From contig NZ_LT897781.1 in assembly GCF_900188315.1 (NCBI RefSeq), forward strand, positions 2,046,001 through 2,110,000: 64,000 nucleotides of DNA. Reading direction: 5' to 3'. How positions within the stretch are numbered: the stretch's first letter is position 1; each line of letters starts with the position of its first letter. A program made the translations under genes and the position numbers. This stretch comes from Marinobacter sp. es.042 (GTDB lineage Bacteria; Pseudomonadota; Gammaproteobacteria; Pseudomonadales; Oleiphilaceae). Positions 16,550-24,615 of the stretch are shown here, in pieces. Below the pieces are notes generated by a model. That model was given only the letters and a program-made list of their open reading frames with translations, was not told where the DNA came from and ran no database searches.

Positions 16550-18207
16550 CAGGACGACACCTCCTGGCCAGCCTCACGAACGGCCAGACGACGCACGGCC
16601 TCGGCCATGGTGGCGGCACTGGCAAAGCGCTTGTCCGGCTCGCGCTGGATAGCCTTGTTGATCAGACGGACCACCCCGTTTGGCAGATCCGCGTTGAACT
16701 CGCGGACGCTGCGTGGGCGCTTGTTAAGAATCTGGTAGGTCAGGTTGGCCAGGGTATCGCCCTGATAGGGCGTTTCGCCGCTCACCAGCTTATAAAGCGT
16801 TACGCCCAGGCTGTAGATATCGGAGGCACCGGTTACTTTCTGACCCTTCAACTGCTCCGGCGACATATACAATGGGCTGCCCATTACCGCGCCGGTGCGG
16901 GTTCGCGAGTCATCGGAGATCTTGGCAATGCCGAAATCGGTGATCTTTATATCGCCATTGTCGGGATTGAAAATGATATTCCCGGGCTTGATGTCGCGGT
17001 GGACGATTTTCTGGCTGTGAGCGTAGGCCAGAGCGTCCGCCACGCGGGCAACGATATCCAGAACCCTGGGCAGGGGCAGTAACCGTCCGGTTCTGCCGAA
17101 TTCACTGAGCGGACGTCCTTTCGCATAGTCCATGGCGATATAGGCGAGGTCTGCCTCCTCGCCAACGTCATACACGGTGACGATAGCCGGGTGGCTCAGG
17201 CGGCCAGCGGCTTCTGCCTCCCGGAAGAATCGCTCCTTGAGATCCTGAAGCTGTCCATCATCAAACGCCTGGTAGCTGAGAGTCTTGATGGCAACGGTAC
17301 GGGCAATCTTCGGATCCTTGCCCAGATAAACCACACCCATGGCCCCTCGGCCAATCTCCCGCTCGATTTCGTACCTTCCGAGGGTCGGGCGACTAACGGC
17401 GGGCTCGGGCATCAACAGGGTGCGGGTATTGTCGAAACTCCCTCCCTGCATCAACGAGTTATCCGGCGCGAGCTTTTCCAATGCCGACAGCCTCGCGGCG
17501 GTATCCCGAAAACCTTTCTTTCGCTCCTGAATACTGCGGTAGGTGCTGACCGCCTTGTCGTACTGGCGCTTGCGCTCCTGCTGGATGGCGACGTCGTAGC
17601 GCAGCTCGATCTCGCTTTCACAGTCGGGGCAGCGATCCAGCGCTTCGAGGGCCTCGTCTGTATGACCTTGTTGCAGAAATACCTTGGCCAGCTTCAGCCG
17701 CGCATCCCGCACATTATCTGTCAGTGCACGGATGTGTTTGCGTGGCTGCAGCCAGAACAGCATCACCACGTAACCGACCACCAGCAACGTGAGCACCACG
17801 CCAAACGGCACCCAGGCGTTGCGGTAGAACATCAAAGCCGCCTGGATCACCACGAGCGAGCCACCAAGCAAAAGAGTGACCGGCAGGGAAACGGCCGCGC
17901 CCATCGCCGGAATTGCAAGCACCAGATACAGTGCCGCAATTGCCAGCCCGGCGGTCACCGCCATGTCGGACCAGAGTGGTTCCGAAAGCCCCCGATCAGC
18001 CATAGCCGGCCCGAATGCCTCCTGCGGGAGAATCGTGGCCGGGGTCGCGCCCTCTGGCACGCCGAGAATGCTGAATAGCGCACGGTCAGCCCAGCCAACG
18101 AGGGCAAGCTGGTCCCCCATGAGGGCAAACACAACAGCCAGAACGAGAATAACGGCCCGCAGACTGAACAGGCGCGGTATGAAAGAGAGTATGGCGTTCA
18201 CAGGCAA
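16549..18207 (-). CDS. Membrane Ser/Thr protein kinase with cytosolic TPR-like linker
   Basis: The 552 residues divide into about four N-terminal membrane segments (12-32, 83-100, 106-127 and 133-153), a helical region with a TPR-like unit (LAKVFLQQGHTDEALEALDRC, split here by its cysteines, near 173-193), and a kinase domain from 276. The kinase has GRGAMGVVYLG, Lys308 in VAIKT, HRDIKPGN with Asp405, DFG with Asp424 and MSPEQ, so it looks active. Unlike most Hanks-type bacterial kinases, the kinase domain is at the C-terminus after the membrane part, as in CHASE2-linked kinases; only a truncated CHASE2-like remnant could be present. A DNTRTLL stretch before the kinase is a possible FHA docking site. 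It leads the three-gene phosphosignalling operon. Confidence 0.93.
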   Translation of the reverse strand: MPVNAILSFIPRLFSLRAVILVLAVVFALMGDQLALVGWADRALFSILGVPEGATPATILPQEAFGPAMADRGLSEPLWSDMAVTAGLAIAALYLVLAIPAMGAAVSLPVTLLLGGSLVVIQAALMFYRNAWVPFGVVLTLLVVGYVVMLFWLQPRKHIRALTDNVRDARLKLAKVFLQQGHTDEALEALDRCPDCESEIELRYDVAIQQERKRQYDKAVSTYRSIQERKKGFRDTAARLSALEKLAPDNSLMQGGSFDNTRTLLMPEPAVSRPTLGRYEIEREIGRGAMGVVYLGKDPKIARTVAIKTLSYQAFDDGQLQDLKERFFREAEAAGRLSHPAIVTVYDVGEEADLAYIAMDYAKGRPLSEFGRTGRLLPLPRVLDIVARVADALAYAHSQKIVHRDIKPGNIIFNPDNGDIKITDFGIAKISDDSRTRTGAVMGSPLYMSPEQLKGQKVTGASDIYSLGVTLYKLVSGETPYQGDTLANLTYQILNKRPRSVREFNADLPNGVVRLINKAIQREPDKRFASAATMAEAVRRLAVREAGQEVSS

Positions 18208-18360
18208 CTTTGTTATAAATGGCTGATCTGACTAGTTTAGAAAGCGTGGCGGAACTTCGATACAACGACCGGGGTGTTTTTTGTAAGTGTTTGTTTACCT
18301 GAGAGAGAGGTCACGTATAGTTATGCCGTCGTTTACCTCAGGGATGATGGAAATACACAC

Positions 18361-19809
18361 ATGACACTGAAGTTACTGATTCTCCTGCTGCTGCTCACCC
18401 TGGCCGGCATCGGCCTTTACCACACCCAAAAGCCACTGCCGCCAGGCATCAGCTATCGTGGCACCGCGGTGCCATTGGAGGAACCCGTCCTGCTGACAGA
18501 CGTCACCCGTCACTATCAGGACGGCCGGGAGGAGCGAGACCATGAAATCTTCGACGAGGTGTTCCGGCTTGTGGGACAGGCCAACGAGTTCATTCTCATC
18601 GACATGTTTCTATTCAACAGCACCAAGCCGGCGGATGTAGCCCACCGGCCTCTGGCTCAACAGCTCACAGAAGCCCTGCTGGCGAGAAAAGCGGAGAAAC
18701 CGGAGCTATCCATTACGGTTATCTCCGACCCCCTGAACACCATGTATGGAGGTACAACCTCACCCTGGTTTCAAGCCCTGCGCGATGGTGGCATTCCGGT
18801 TGTGGAGACGGCACTCCGGCCCTTACGGGACAGCAATCCCACCTGGTCTTCAATCTGGCGGCTGTGTTGTCAGTGGTTCGGCAACAACCCCGACGGAGGC
18901 TGGCTGGAAAACGCCCTGGGCACAAAGCCTGTTACCCTTCGTAGCTATCTCGCACTACCGAACTTCAAGGCCAATCACCGGAAGCTTATGGTCGCGGATG
19001 AGGCGGGTTCCCTGAGGGCCATCGTTACCTCGGCCAACCCCCACGACGGCAGCAGCCGGCACAGCAACCTGGGGCTTAGCTTCGCGGGGCCGGCGGTCTT
19101 TGATCTGCTGAAAAGCGAGCGGGCGGTTCTCGCCATGTCGGGAGCGGACACCACGCCCATTGATGAGCGAATCAGCATGGCTCCCGAAGTCACTGGAGAA
19201 CCGCAGAAATCCGAAATCCCCCTGGTGGCAGTGCTGACCGAATCGGAAATCCGGGATCAGGCTCTGTCCATGATTCAAGAGGCCTCGGCCGGTGATCAGC
19301 TGGACATGGCCATGTTTTATCTCTCACATCGCGATATTGTCACAGCCCTGGTCGACGCCGCCAGACGGGGCGTTGCACTGCGAGTTCTGCTTGATGCCAA
19401 CAACGAGGCCTTCGGCCACCAGAAGAGTGGCATTCCCAACAGGCAGGTCGCCATGGAACTGGTTCGCGCGGGCGTTCCGGTACGTTGGTGTAATACCCTG
19501 GGTGAGCAATGCCACACTAAACTGTTGATGTTGGCCAGAGAAAACGGCGCAACAGAACTGCTCCTGGGTTCGGCCAATTTTACCCGGCGCAATCTCGACG
19601 ATCTGAATCTCGAGACCGATGTCTGGGTATCGGTGCTGGAGCAGTCACAGGTTGCGAGCGGAGCCCGGCGATTCTTTGACGAGCAATGGCAAAAAGGCCC
19701 TGGCGACGATCCGGTGATGAGCCTGCCCTACGAGCGTTGGGCCGACGAATCCAGACTTCGCTATTGGCGCTACCGGATTATGGAGGCGACCGGCCTGTCG
19801 ACCTTCTGA
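18361..19809 (+). CDS. Phospholipase D-like (HKD) protein
   Basis: A 482-residue protein with an N-terminal membrane anchor or signal (TLKLLILLLLLTLAGIGLY) and two PLD half-sites. The first is intact: His206-x-Lys208-x4-Asp213. The second has His385 and Lys387 but Ala392 replaces the usual Asp; a GSANFTRRN segment follows as in the family. The usual substrates are phospholipids or cardiolipin precursors, and the protein should act at the outer face of the inner membrane. The start at 18361 is chosen because the upstream frame has no signal-like character. The carbonic anhydrase-like gene follows after 19 bp, probably co-transcribed. Confidence 0.87.
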   Translation: MTLKLLILLLLLTLAGIGLYHTQKPLPPGISYRGTAVPLEEPVLLTDVTRHYQDGREERDHEIFDEVFRLVGQANEFILIDMFLFNSTKPADVAHRPLAQQLTEALLARKAEKPELSITVISDPLNTMYGGTTSPWFQALRDGGIPVVETALRPLRDSNPTWSSIWRLCCQWFGNNPDGGWLENALGTKPVTLRSYLALPNFKANHRKLMVADEAGSLRAIVTSANPHDGSSRHSNLGLSFAGPAVFDLLKSERAVLAMSGADTTPIDERISMAPEVTGEPQKSEIPLVAVLTESEIRDQALSMIQEASAGDQLDMAMFYLSHRDIVTALVDAARRGVALRVLLDANNEAFGHQKSGIPNRQVAMELVRAGVPVRWCNTLGEQCHTKLLMLARENGATELLLGSANFTRRNLDDLNLETDVWVSVLEQSQVASGARRFFDEQWQKGPGDDPVMSLPYERWADESRLRYWRYRIMEATGLSTF

Positions 19810-19828
19810 ACAGAACAGGACAAAAGCC

Positions 19829-20893
19829 ATGACAACACCCGTGCATGCGCGCCCTATCGCAGAGCGTATCGACTGGCTGATGGAGCTCAGCCGGGCCCAT
19901 TCGGCCAGCTTCTGTAGCCCGGAAAACCATCTGGCCAGGCAGCGCTACCTGGCAGAGCACAATACCCAGATCATTGCCATGAAGTGCATGGATGGCCGCA
20001 TCCACCTGCCCTACGTGACCCAGACGCCTCTTGGTGTCATTCACCCGTTCCGGAACCTTGGCGGGATCTTTGAGCTGGGCTGGCCCTACCTTGGCGACAT
20101 GCTGGCGGACACGGTCCAGCAAGCCGTAACCCAGGGACGACGGGTGCTGATCATCATTACCTACCACTACTCAAAAGGCTCCCGGGAGCGCGGTTGCGCC
20201 GGCTTTGACTGCGACCGTGAGGCCGCCATGCGCCATGCGTTCCAGATCCGAAGCCAGGTGGAAAAGCTGTTCGGAAACGGCCACCGAACGGTCTATCCCC
20301 TGGTATGTGGTTTCGAGAGCGACGAGGATGCACTGGTTATGCATGGTAGCCAGGAGCGAACGCTGGATCTGTCTACCATTCCTGTAACGCGACTTGCCGA
20401 TATGGCCTCCGAAATCGCCTCCCTTTGTCCGGATATGCCGGAACCGGTTCAGCGTGATCTGCTGCCCCTGGTTGAGGGCAATATCCGGCACGTGAACGAG
20501 ATTCGGCGTTTTGACCGGGAACTGAACATAGAGCACCGGGAGTGGGTCATCTGCCTTGGCAGGGGGTTCGATTTCCTGCACGCACCCAACGTAGCCCTGA
20601 TCATCGGCCCCTACAGCCCGGATCTGTCCCATCCCATCCGCCAGGCCGCCGGGATCATAAAGAGCAACATGGATAATGGCCGTGTTCCGGATGATGGTTT
20701 CCTGCTGCTCTGCTCCGCGCCCTACCAGGAACCGGGCACCCAGAAGGCCCGGGCAGAACTGAAATCGGCGTTCCTGGCAGAGTTCGGTGCCAACGTTATC
20801 CGCCAGGCGTACCCAGACCTCGCCAGCCGAATGGTCGCACGCTCGGCTATACTCCATTGGCCGGAGCGAAAGCTGCAGGTTTGTGAATCCTGA
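19829..20893 (+). CDS. CsoSCA-like carbonic anhydrase outside a carboxysome locus
   Basis: A 354-residue protein with a beta-carbonic anhydrase zinc site: Cys53, Asp55 and Arg57 in MKCMDGR (the CxDxR motif), His113 in TYHYSKG and Cys123 in RGCAGF. Ordinary beta-CAs have HxxC; here His and Cys are 10 apart, close to the carboxysomal CsoSCA (Cys173, His242, Cys253 with Asp175/Arg177). No shell, RuBisCO or other carboxysome genes are nearby. The likely reaction is CO2/bicarbonate exchange in the cytosol. The C-terminal half (LGRGFDFLHAPN, IIGPYSPDL) should be the second, non-catalytic half of a duplicated fold. I know such proteins are sometimes annotated as carboxysome shell carbonic anhydrase domain-containing; activity is untested. 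Confidence 0.78.
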   Translation: MTTPVHARPIAERIDWLMELSRAHSASFCSPENHLARQRYLAEHNTQIIAMKCMDGRIHLPYVTQTPLGVIHPFRNLGGIFELGWPYLGDMLADTVQQAVTQGRRVLIIITYHYSKGSRERGCAGFDCDREAAMRHAFQIRSQVEKLFGNGHRTVYPLVCGFESDEDALVMHGSQERTLDLSTIPVTRLADMASEIASLCPDMPEPVQRDLLPLVEGNIRHVNEIRRFDRELNIEHREWVICLGRGFDFLHAPNVALIIGPYSPDLSHPIRQAAGIIKSNMDNGRVPDDGFLLLCSAPYQEPGTQKARAELKSAFLAEFGANVIRQAYPDLASRMVARSAILHWPERKLQVCES

Positions 20894-20999
20894 ACGATTC
20901 GTATGTTGAGGGAACGCAACCAACTGTTTTATCGTCCGGTTAGTGCAAGATGACTAACAAACCGCTACACCGGAAGTAGCCAACGAACAGGAGTGACCC

Positions 21000-21401
21000 A
21001 TGTCAGGCATTCGCAAGCACTTGAGGTACGTTTCCTTTTTTATGGCCATGATGATGGCCCTTGGTTCCGTCTGGTCGGCCACCGCTACCGCCGGCATAGT
21101 TGGAACCGGCGAAATGATCGGGCAACAACAGGTTCAGCTGGACCGGCAGGAACTGATCAGCATGCTCGACAGACAGGATGTGCAGGCCAAGTTGGCAGAC
21201 CTTGGGGTCAGCCAGGACCAGGTCAAGGAACGCATCCAGAACCTCACGCCCGCGGAACTGGCGGACTTTGAACGTCAGCTTGCCGAGGCACCTGCAGGGC
21301 AGGATGTTGTCGGCATCATTGTGTTGTTCCTGCTGGTATTCATTATCACCGATATGCTCTGTGCTACTAACGTCTTCCCGTTCGTGAACTGCATTAGATA
21401 G
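21000..21401 (+). CDS. PA2779-family small membrane protein
   Basis: A 133-residue protein with an N-terminal signal segment (YVSFFMAMMMALGSVWSATATA) and a C-terminal hydrophobic helix (VVGIIVLFLLVFIITDML), separated by a Gln- and Asp-rich helical region (VQLDRQELISMLDRQDVQAKL, split by its charged residues). The pattern matches the PA2779 family. GGAGTG precedes the ATG. It is followed after 59 bp by the PA2778-type peptidase, the same pairing as in Pseudomonas. The function of the family is not established. Confidence 0.88.
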   Translation: MSGIRKHLRYVSFFMAMMMALGSVWSATATAGIVGTGEMIGQQQVQLDRQELISMLDRQDVQAKLADLGVSQDQVKERIQNLTPAELADFERQLAEAPAGQDVVGIIVLFLLVFIITDMLCATNVFPFVNCIR

Positions 21402-21460
21402 CGGGGGCAGTAGCCGTCATTTTTCCCACTCTAGAAGCGACATCCAGCAGGCTGATCCTG

Positions 21461-22411
21461 GTGTTACTGGTCAGCCTGCTGGCCGGATGCGCCAGCGCTC
21501 CCAAATGGCCAGCGCCCGACACTCACCAGGCCATGCTGCCCGACAAGGTTGTGCTGGACGACGTGCCTTTCTACCCCCAGGAAAGGTATCAGTGCGGGCC
21601 TGCGTCGCTGGCCATGATGCTGAACAGCCAGGGCCTTTCATCCAATCCCGATATTCTCAAGGAGCTGGTTTATATTCCGGGCCGGGAAGGCTCCCTTCAG
21701 GTCGAAATGATCGCCGGCGCACGCGCCCATGGCATGTTGGTTTACCCGCTGGACGGTAGATTAGAAAGTGTTCTGACCGAGATCGCAGCAGGCAATCCAG
21801 TCCTGGTGATGCAAAATCTGAGGTTTGGCTGGTGGCCCCAATGGCACTTTGCGGTTGTGATCGGCTATGACGCCGGCGAGCGAGACCTGATACTCCACAC
21901 CGATACCCGCAAGCGTGAAGCGATCGATCTGGAGGTTTTCACAAATACCTGGGGGCGGGCCGACAACTGGGCCGTCACTATTCTGCCGCCGGATCGGGTT
22001 CCAGCTACCGCAGCACCGCTTCGTTTTCTGCAATCCGCCCATGACCTCGAAACAACCGGACGAACGACAGCCGCTGGCATTGCCTATAAGACAGCCGAGA
22101 CGACCTGGCCGGACCAACCGACGGCCACTATGGCCAGAGGCAACCTTGCCTGGCAGTTGGGCCACCGAGGCGAAGCACAGGAGCATTTCTTGCGCGCGGT
22201 GAAACGTTTTCCGAAATTCGCCGAAGGCTGGAACAACCTCGCTTTCGCGCTGCAGGCGAGCGGCTGCACAAACGTTGCGACCCAGGCGGCGAGATGCGCC
22301 GCCGCACTGACACCGGACCGCTTCGGTGAATCAGAATTGCTCAAACAAGAAGGCACCACATCCGCGGAACAGTGTCCTGCACTGCCCGAGTGCCCAGGGG
22401 AAGCCCCCTAG
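21461..22411 (+). CDS. PA2778-family C39-like cysteine peptidase lipoprotein
   Basis: A 316-residue protein with a lipobox (LLAGC) at its N-terminus, a papain-like C39 domain and C-terminal tetratricopeptide-like helices. The catalytic Cys is in YQCGPASLAMML and the His in WHFAVVIGYD; the last part (TMARGNLAWQLGHRGEAQEHFLRA, split by its charged residues) is TPR-like. The start given is GTG at 21461, with AGG 9 nt upstream. This leaves no positive charge before the hydrophobic stretch, which is unusual; upstream codons in frame include AGG (Arg) but only a rare ATT could serve as an earlier start. It probably acts with PA2779 at the periplasmic face. Confidence 0.87.
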   Translation: MLLVSLLAGCASAPKWPAPDTHQAMLPDKVVLDDVPFYPQERYQCGPASLAMMLNSQGLSSNPDILKELVYIPGREGSLQVEMIAGARAHGMLVYPLDGRLESVLTEIAAGNPVLVMQNLRFGWWPQWHFAVVIGYDAGERDLILHTDTRKREAIDLEVFTNTWGRADNWAVTILPPDRVPATAAPLRFLQSAHDLETTGRTTAAGIAYKTAETTWPDQPTATMARGNLAWQLGHRGEAQEHFLRAVKRFPKFAEGWNNLAFALQASGCTNVATQAARCAAALTPDRFGESELLKQEGTTSAEQCPALPECPGEAP

Positions 22412-23046
22412 GCTGGCTTCCGGAACAGAGCCACATCCTTTCTCGGTATTTCCAGGTGCCAGCCAAACCGGTTGGCGAGCAGCTTGAAGGTGAATTCCCG
22501 GTAGAAGACCACATGGGTCGGGTCCCGGCGATAATGCCAGTTGTCGAACCGGTCATCGTCGGTCTGGAAGCAGGTCATCACACCCAGCCAACCACCGGGC
22601 TTCAGCATCCGGTCGAGTTCCCTGAAAACGCCAGCGGGGGCGTAAAGATGCTCTACCACTTCGGTACAGGTTATGAAATCGTAGGTCTGATCGAGAGCCA
22701 CTGCCGAGGGATAAAAATAGGGATCGTGGAGACTGACTGCCATGCCTTCCGCCTCAAGCATCTGCGCTAGTACAGGGCCGGGGCCGCAGCCGAAATCCAG
22801 GCCGCTGGCGCCCGATGGCAGGCGCTCAAGCAGAGGTTCTGTCAGTTTCGAGAGAAATGTCCGGTACCCCGGATGAGACGGGTCATTATCATGCAGTTGG
22901 TAAATTTCCCGCTCCTGCTCAGGCGATAACCGGCAGGACGCATCCATCACCGTCGCCTCGCAGACATCACATCGAAGGTAACGCTGGGCCTTCACTACAC
23001 GGAAATCCGAGAGACTGCCCTGCTCGCACACCGGACAATGACTCAC
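22408..23046 (-). CDS. Class I SAM-dependent methyltransferase with N-terminal zinc ribbon
   Basis: A 212-residue methyltransferase with four cysteines at the N-terminus (Cys4, Cys7, Cys26, Cys29) spaced as a zinc ribbon, followed by a Rossmann SAM site (LDFGCGPGPV) and the CTEVVEHL post-motif. GTG at 23046 is used because GAGGTGAGG precedes it and it lies 4 bp after the upstream COG0523 stop; the ATG at 23064 would overlap that gene. The last codons overlap the convergent PA2778 gene by 4 bp. The substrate is unknown. Confidence 0.85.
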   Translation of the reverse strand: MSHCPVCEQGSLSDFRVVKAQRYLRCDVCEATVMDASCRLSPEQEREIYQLHDNDPSHPGYRTFLSKLTEPLLERLPSGASGLDFGCGPGPVLAQMLEAEGMAVSLHDPYFYPSAVALDQTYDFITCTEVVEHLYAPAGVFRELDRMLKPGGWLGVMTCFQTDDDRFDNWHYRRDPTHVVFYREFTFKLLANRFGWHLEIPRKDVALFRKPA

Positions 23047-23050
23047 GCCC

Positions 23051-24037
23051 TCACCTCGGATCAAGTCCCGCGGCCGCCCTCATGCGGGCATCGAGTTCCC
23101 GGGCGTCAATCTGATCGGACGCTATGATCTCTGCCCGGCTGTAGGCTTGCGGTTCACCCTGAATAACGGTCAGGGCTCCATCAACCACATTGATCGCCCG
23201 CCAGCCGGCCACGGTCTGAACGACAGCCTTGAAGCGCACAAAGGCTGCGTCCATGGCCATCACCAGCAATGCGTTCTCATCAAGTATCAATTCCGGATGT
23301 ATGCGCCAGCCAACACTGAAATGCCCCTGTCCCTGATTGGTAATCTGTTGCCAGGGTTCGTCATCAATGGCGGGGGCCGGCGATGCAGTTTTGTGATGGT
23401 GGTGATGGTGAGCTTCCCGATCGGTCACCGGCAGGGCATCCGATTGGCCGTCCAGCCAGCCCGGTGCCAGATGCCCGAACCGTGTGTGGTGAATCGCCCG
23501 CTTGGCGGGTTCCAGTTGTGCGGCCCACTCATCAAAATGAGTCAGTTGCTCCGGCGTGCAAAGATCAGTCTTGTTGGCAACGAGAATATCCGCCGCAGCC
23601 ACCTGATCCCGGAACTGCACATTGCCGAGCACCTTCGGCTCTTCGAGCCTGCGGGGGTCCACCAGGCAGATCACAGGGCCCATGGAGAGCACATCCTGGT
23701 AGTGCTCGCTGGTCAGGGTGTCCAGAATCTGAGAGGGGTGACCGAGCCCGGTCGGTTCAATCAAAAGACGGTCCGGCTTTGCCTTGTGAATCAGCTGGTT
23801 TAGCCCTATCTGCATCGGCAGGCCGGCAACGCAGCACATGCAGCCGCCGGGGATTTCCTTGATGAAGGCGCCTTCGGTCTTCAGCATGGCGCCATCGATG
23901 CCCACCTCGCCGAACTCGTTGACCAGAACCGCCCAGACCTCGTTTTCCGGTTTGCTTTTCAGAAGATCCAGAATGGCGGTGGTTTTACCGACACCCAGAA
24001 AACCAAGTATCAGGCTGGTAGGAATAGGTTGAGCCAT
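23051..24037 (-). CDS. COG0523 (CobW/ZigA-like) zinc metallochaperone GTPase
   Basis: A 328-residue G3E-family GTPase. Walker A is GFLGVGKT (12-19), the CxCC metal site is GGCMCC with Cys66, Cys68 and Cys69, and NKTD is the guanine-specificity motif. A six-histidine run in EAHHHHHHKT before the C-terminal domain suits metal binding. A Zur box sits just upstream, so the protein is probably made under zinc shortage and delivers zinc to a client enzyme, as proposed for ZigA/YeiR-type members. The methyltransferase starts 4 bp after it. Confidence 0.92.
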   Translation of the reverse strand: MAQPIPTSLILGFLGVGKTTAILDLLKSKPENEVWAVLVNEFGEVGIDGAMLKTEGAFIKEIPGGCMCCVAGLPMQIGLNQLIHKAKPDRLLIEPTGLGHPSQILDTLTSEHYQDVLSMGPVICLVDPRRLEEPKVLGNVQFRDQVAAADILVANKTDLCTPEQLTHFDEWAAQLEPAKRAIHHTRFGHLAPGWLDGQSDALPVTDREAHHHHHHKTASPAPAIDDEPWQQITNQGQGHFSVGWRIHPELILDENALLVMAMDAAFVRFKAVVQTVAGWRAINVVDGALTVIQGEPQAYSRAEIIASDQIDARELDARMRAAAGLDPR

Positions 24038-24064
24038 GGCGCCGGAGGCACTCCTCTAGGAATC

Positions 24065-24087
24065 AAAATGTTATATTATAACAATTT
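24065..24087 (-). promoter_or_regulatory. Zur box upstream of the COG0523 gene
   Basis: The core GTTATATTATAAC at 24070-24082 is a perfect palindrome within AAAATGTTATATTATAACAATTT. It matches the gammaproteobacterial Zur consensus (GTTATANTATAAC with A/T flanks). It lies 28 bp before the ATG of the COG0523 gene and overlaps the stop of the preceding membrane-protein gene by 2 bp. TATATT and TATTAT within it also resemble -10 elements, so bound Zur would block RNA polymerase directly. Confidence 0.88.
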
Positions 24088-24481
24088 ATCCGCCAGAACG
24101 ACCCTGTTTCAGGAACAGTCCGACGGCCTTGTCTGATAGCAGGGCATGAGCAAGTGCCGGATAGGGCAAATAGTGAACAAACAGGGTGGCGAGGGTGACT
24201 GCATCCATGCCGGAATCCAGGAACATCCAGGCCCCGAAAGCCACGAACAGGGCGCCCAGAAAACCGCCATAGATCCACAGCGCCCGTGAGCGCTCCTCCT
24301 GCATCGGCAAACGCTCAAGGGTCCGTGCGATTGAGAAGCTCATGTAGACGGCAATCAGGGCCGCAATGACCAATGAGGCCAGCAACCCGGTAAATCCGAT
24401 CAGATACCGGAACAGGTAGTTGGTCAGGAAGAACAGGGCAATGCACGTAACGGCAACAATGGTGATGCGTGTCTTTTCCAT
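24086..24481 (-). CDS. Small four-helix membrane protein of unknown function
   Basis: A 131-residue protein with hydrophobic segments near 8-26, 30-50, 70-88 and 92-110, a basic N-terminus and a short basic tail (FLKQGRSGG). I do not recognise the family. It precedes the Zur-regulated COG0523 gene on the same strand, but the Zur box lies between the two, so they probably do not share a promoter. Confidence 0.7.
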   Translation of the reverse strand: MEKTRITIVAVTCIALFFLTNYLFRYLIGFTGLLASLVIAALIAVYMSFSIARTLERLPMQEERSRALWIYGGFLGALFVAFGAWMFLDSGMDAVTLATLFVHYLPYPALAHALLSDKAVGLFLKQGRSGG

Positions 24482-24615
24482 GGCGGCTCAGGGTTTGTTG
24501 GTTTTAAGGATAGGCGCAAAGAATGGCAGAGACGCCCGGAAAGAACCACCCCTGCTGCGACCGGGGTTCCAGACTGATATGATGCCCGTCATTCTCACTG
24601 GCAACCGGACACCCG

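Noticed and set aside
20939..20958. Inverted repeat GTTAGT-N8-ACTAAC before the PA2779 gene
   Set aside because: Six-bp arms with no T-run and no other copy; too weak to call as a terminator or operator.
23400..23425. Six-histidine run in the COG0523 protein as a cloning tag
   Set aside because: It is inside the protein, flanked by natural sequence, and His-rich loops are common in this metal-binding family.
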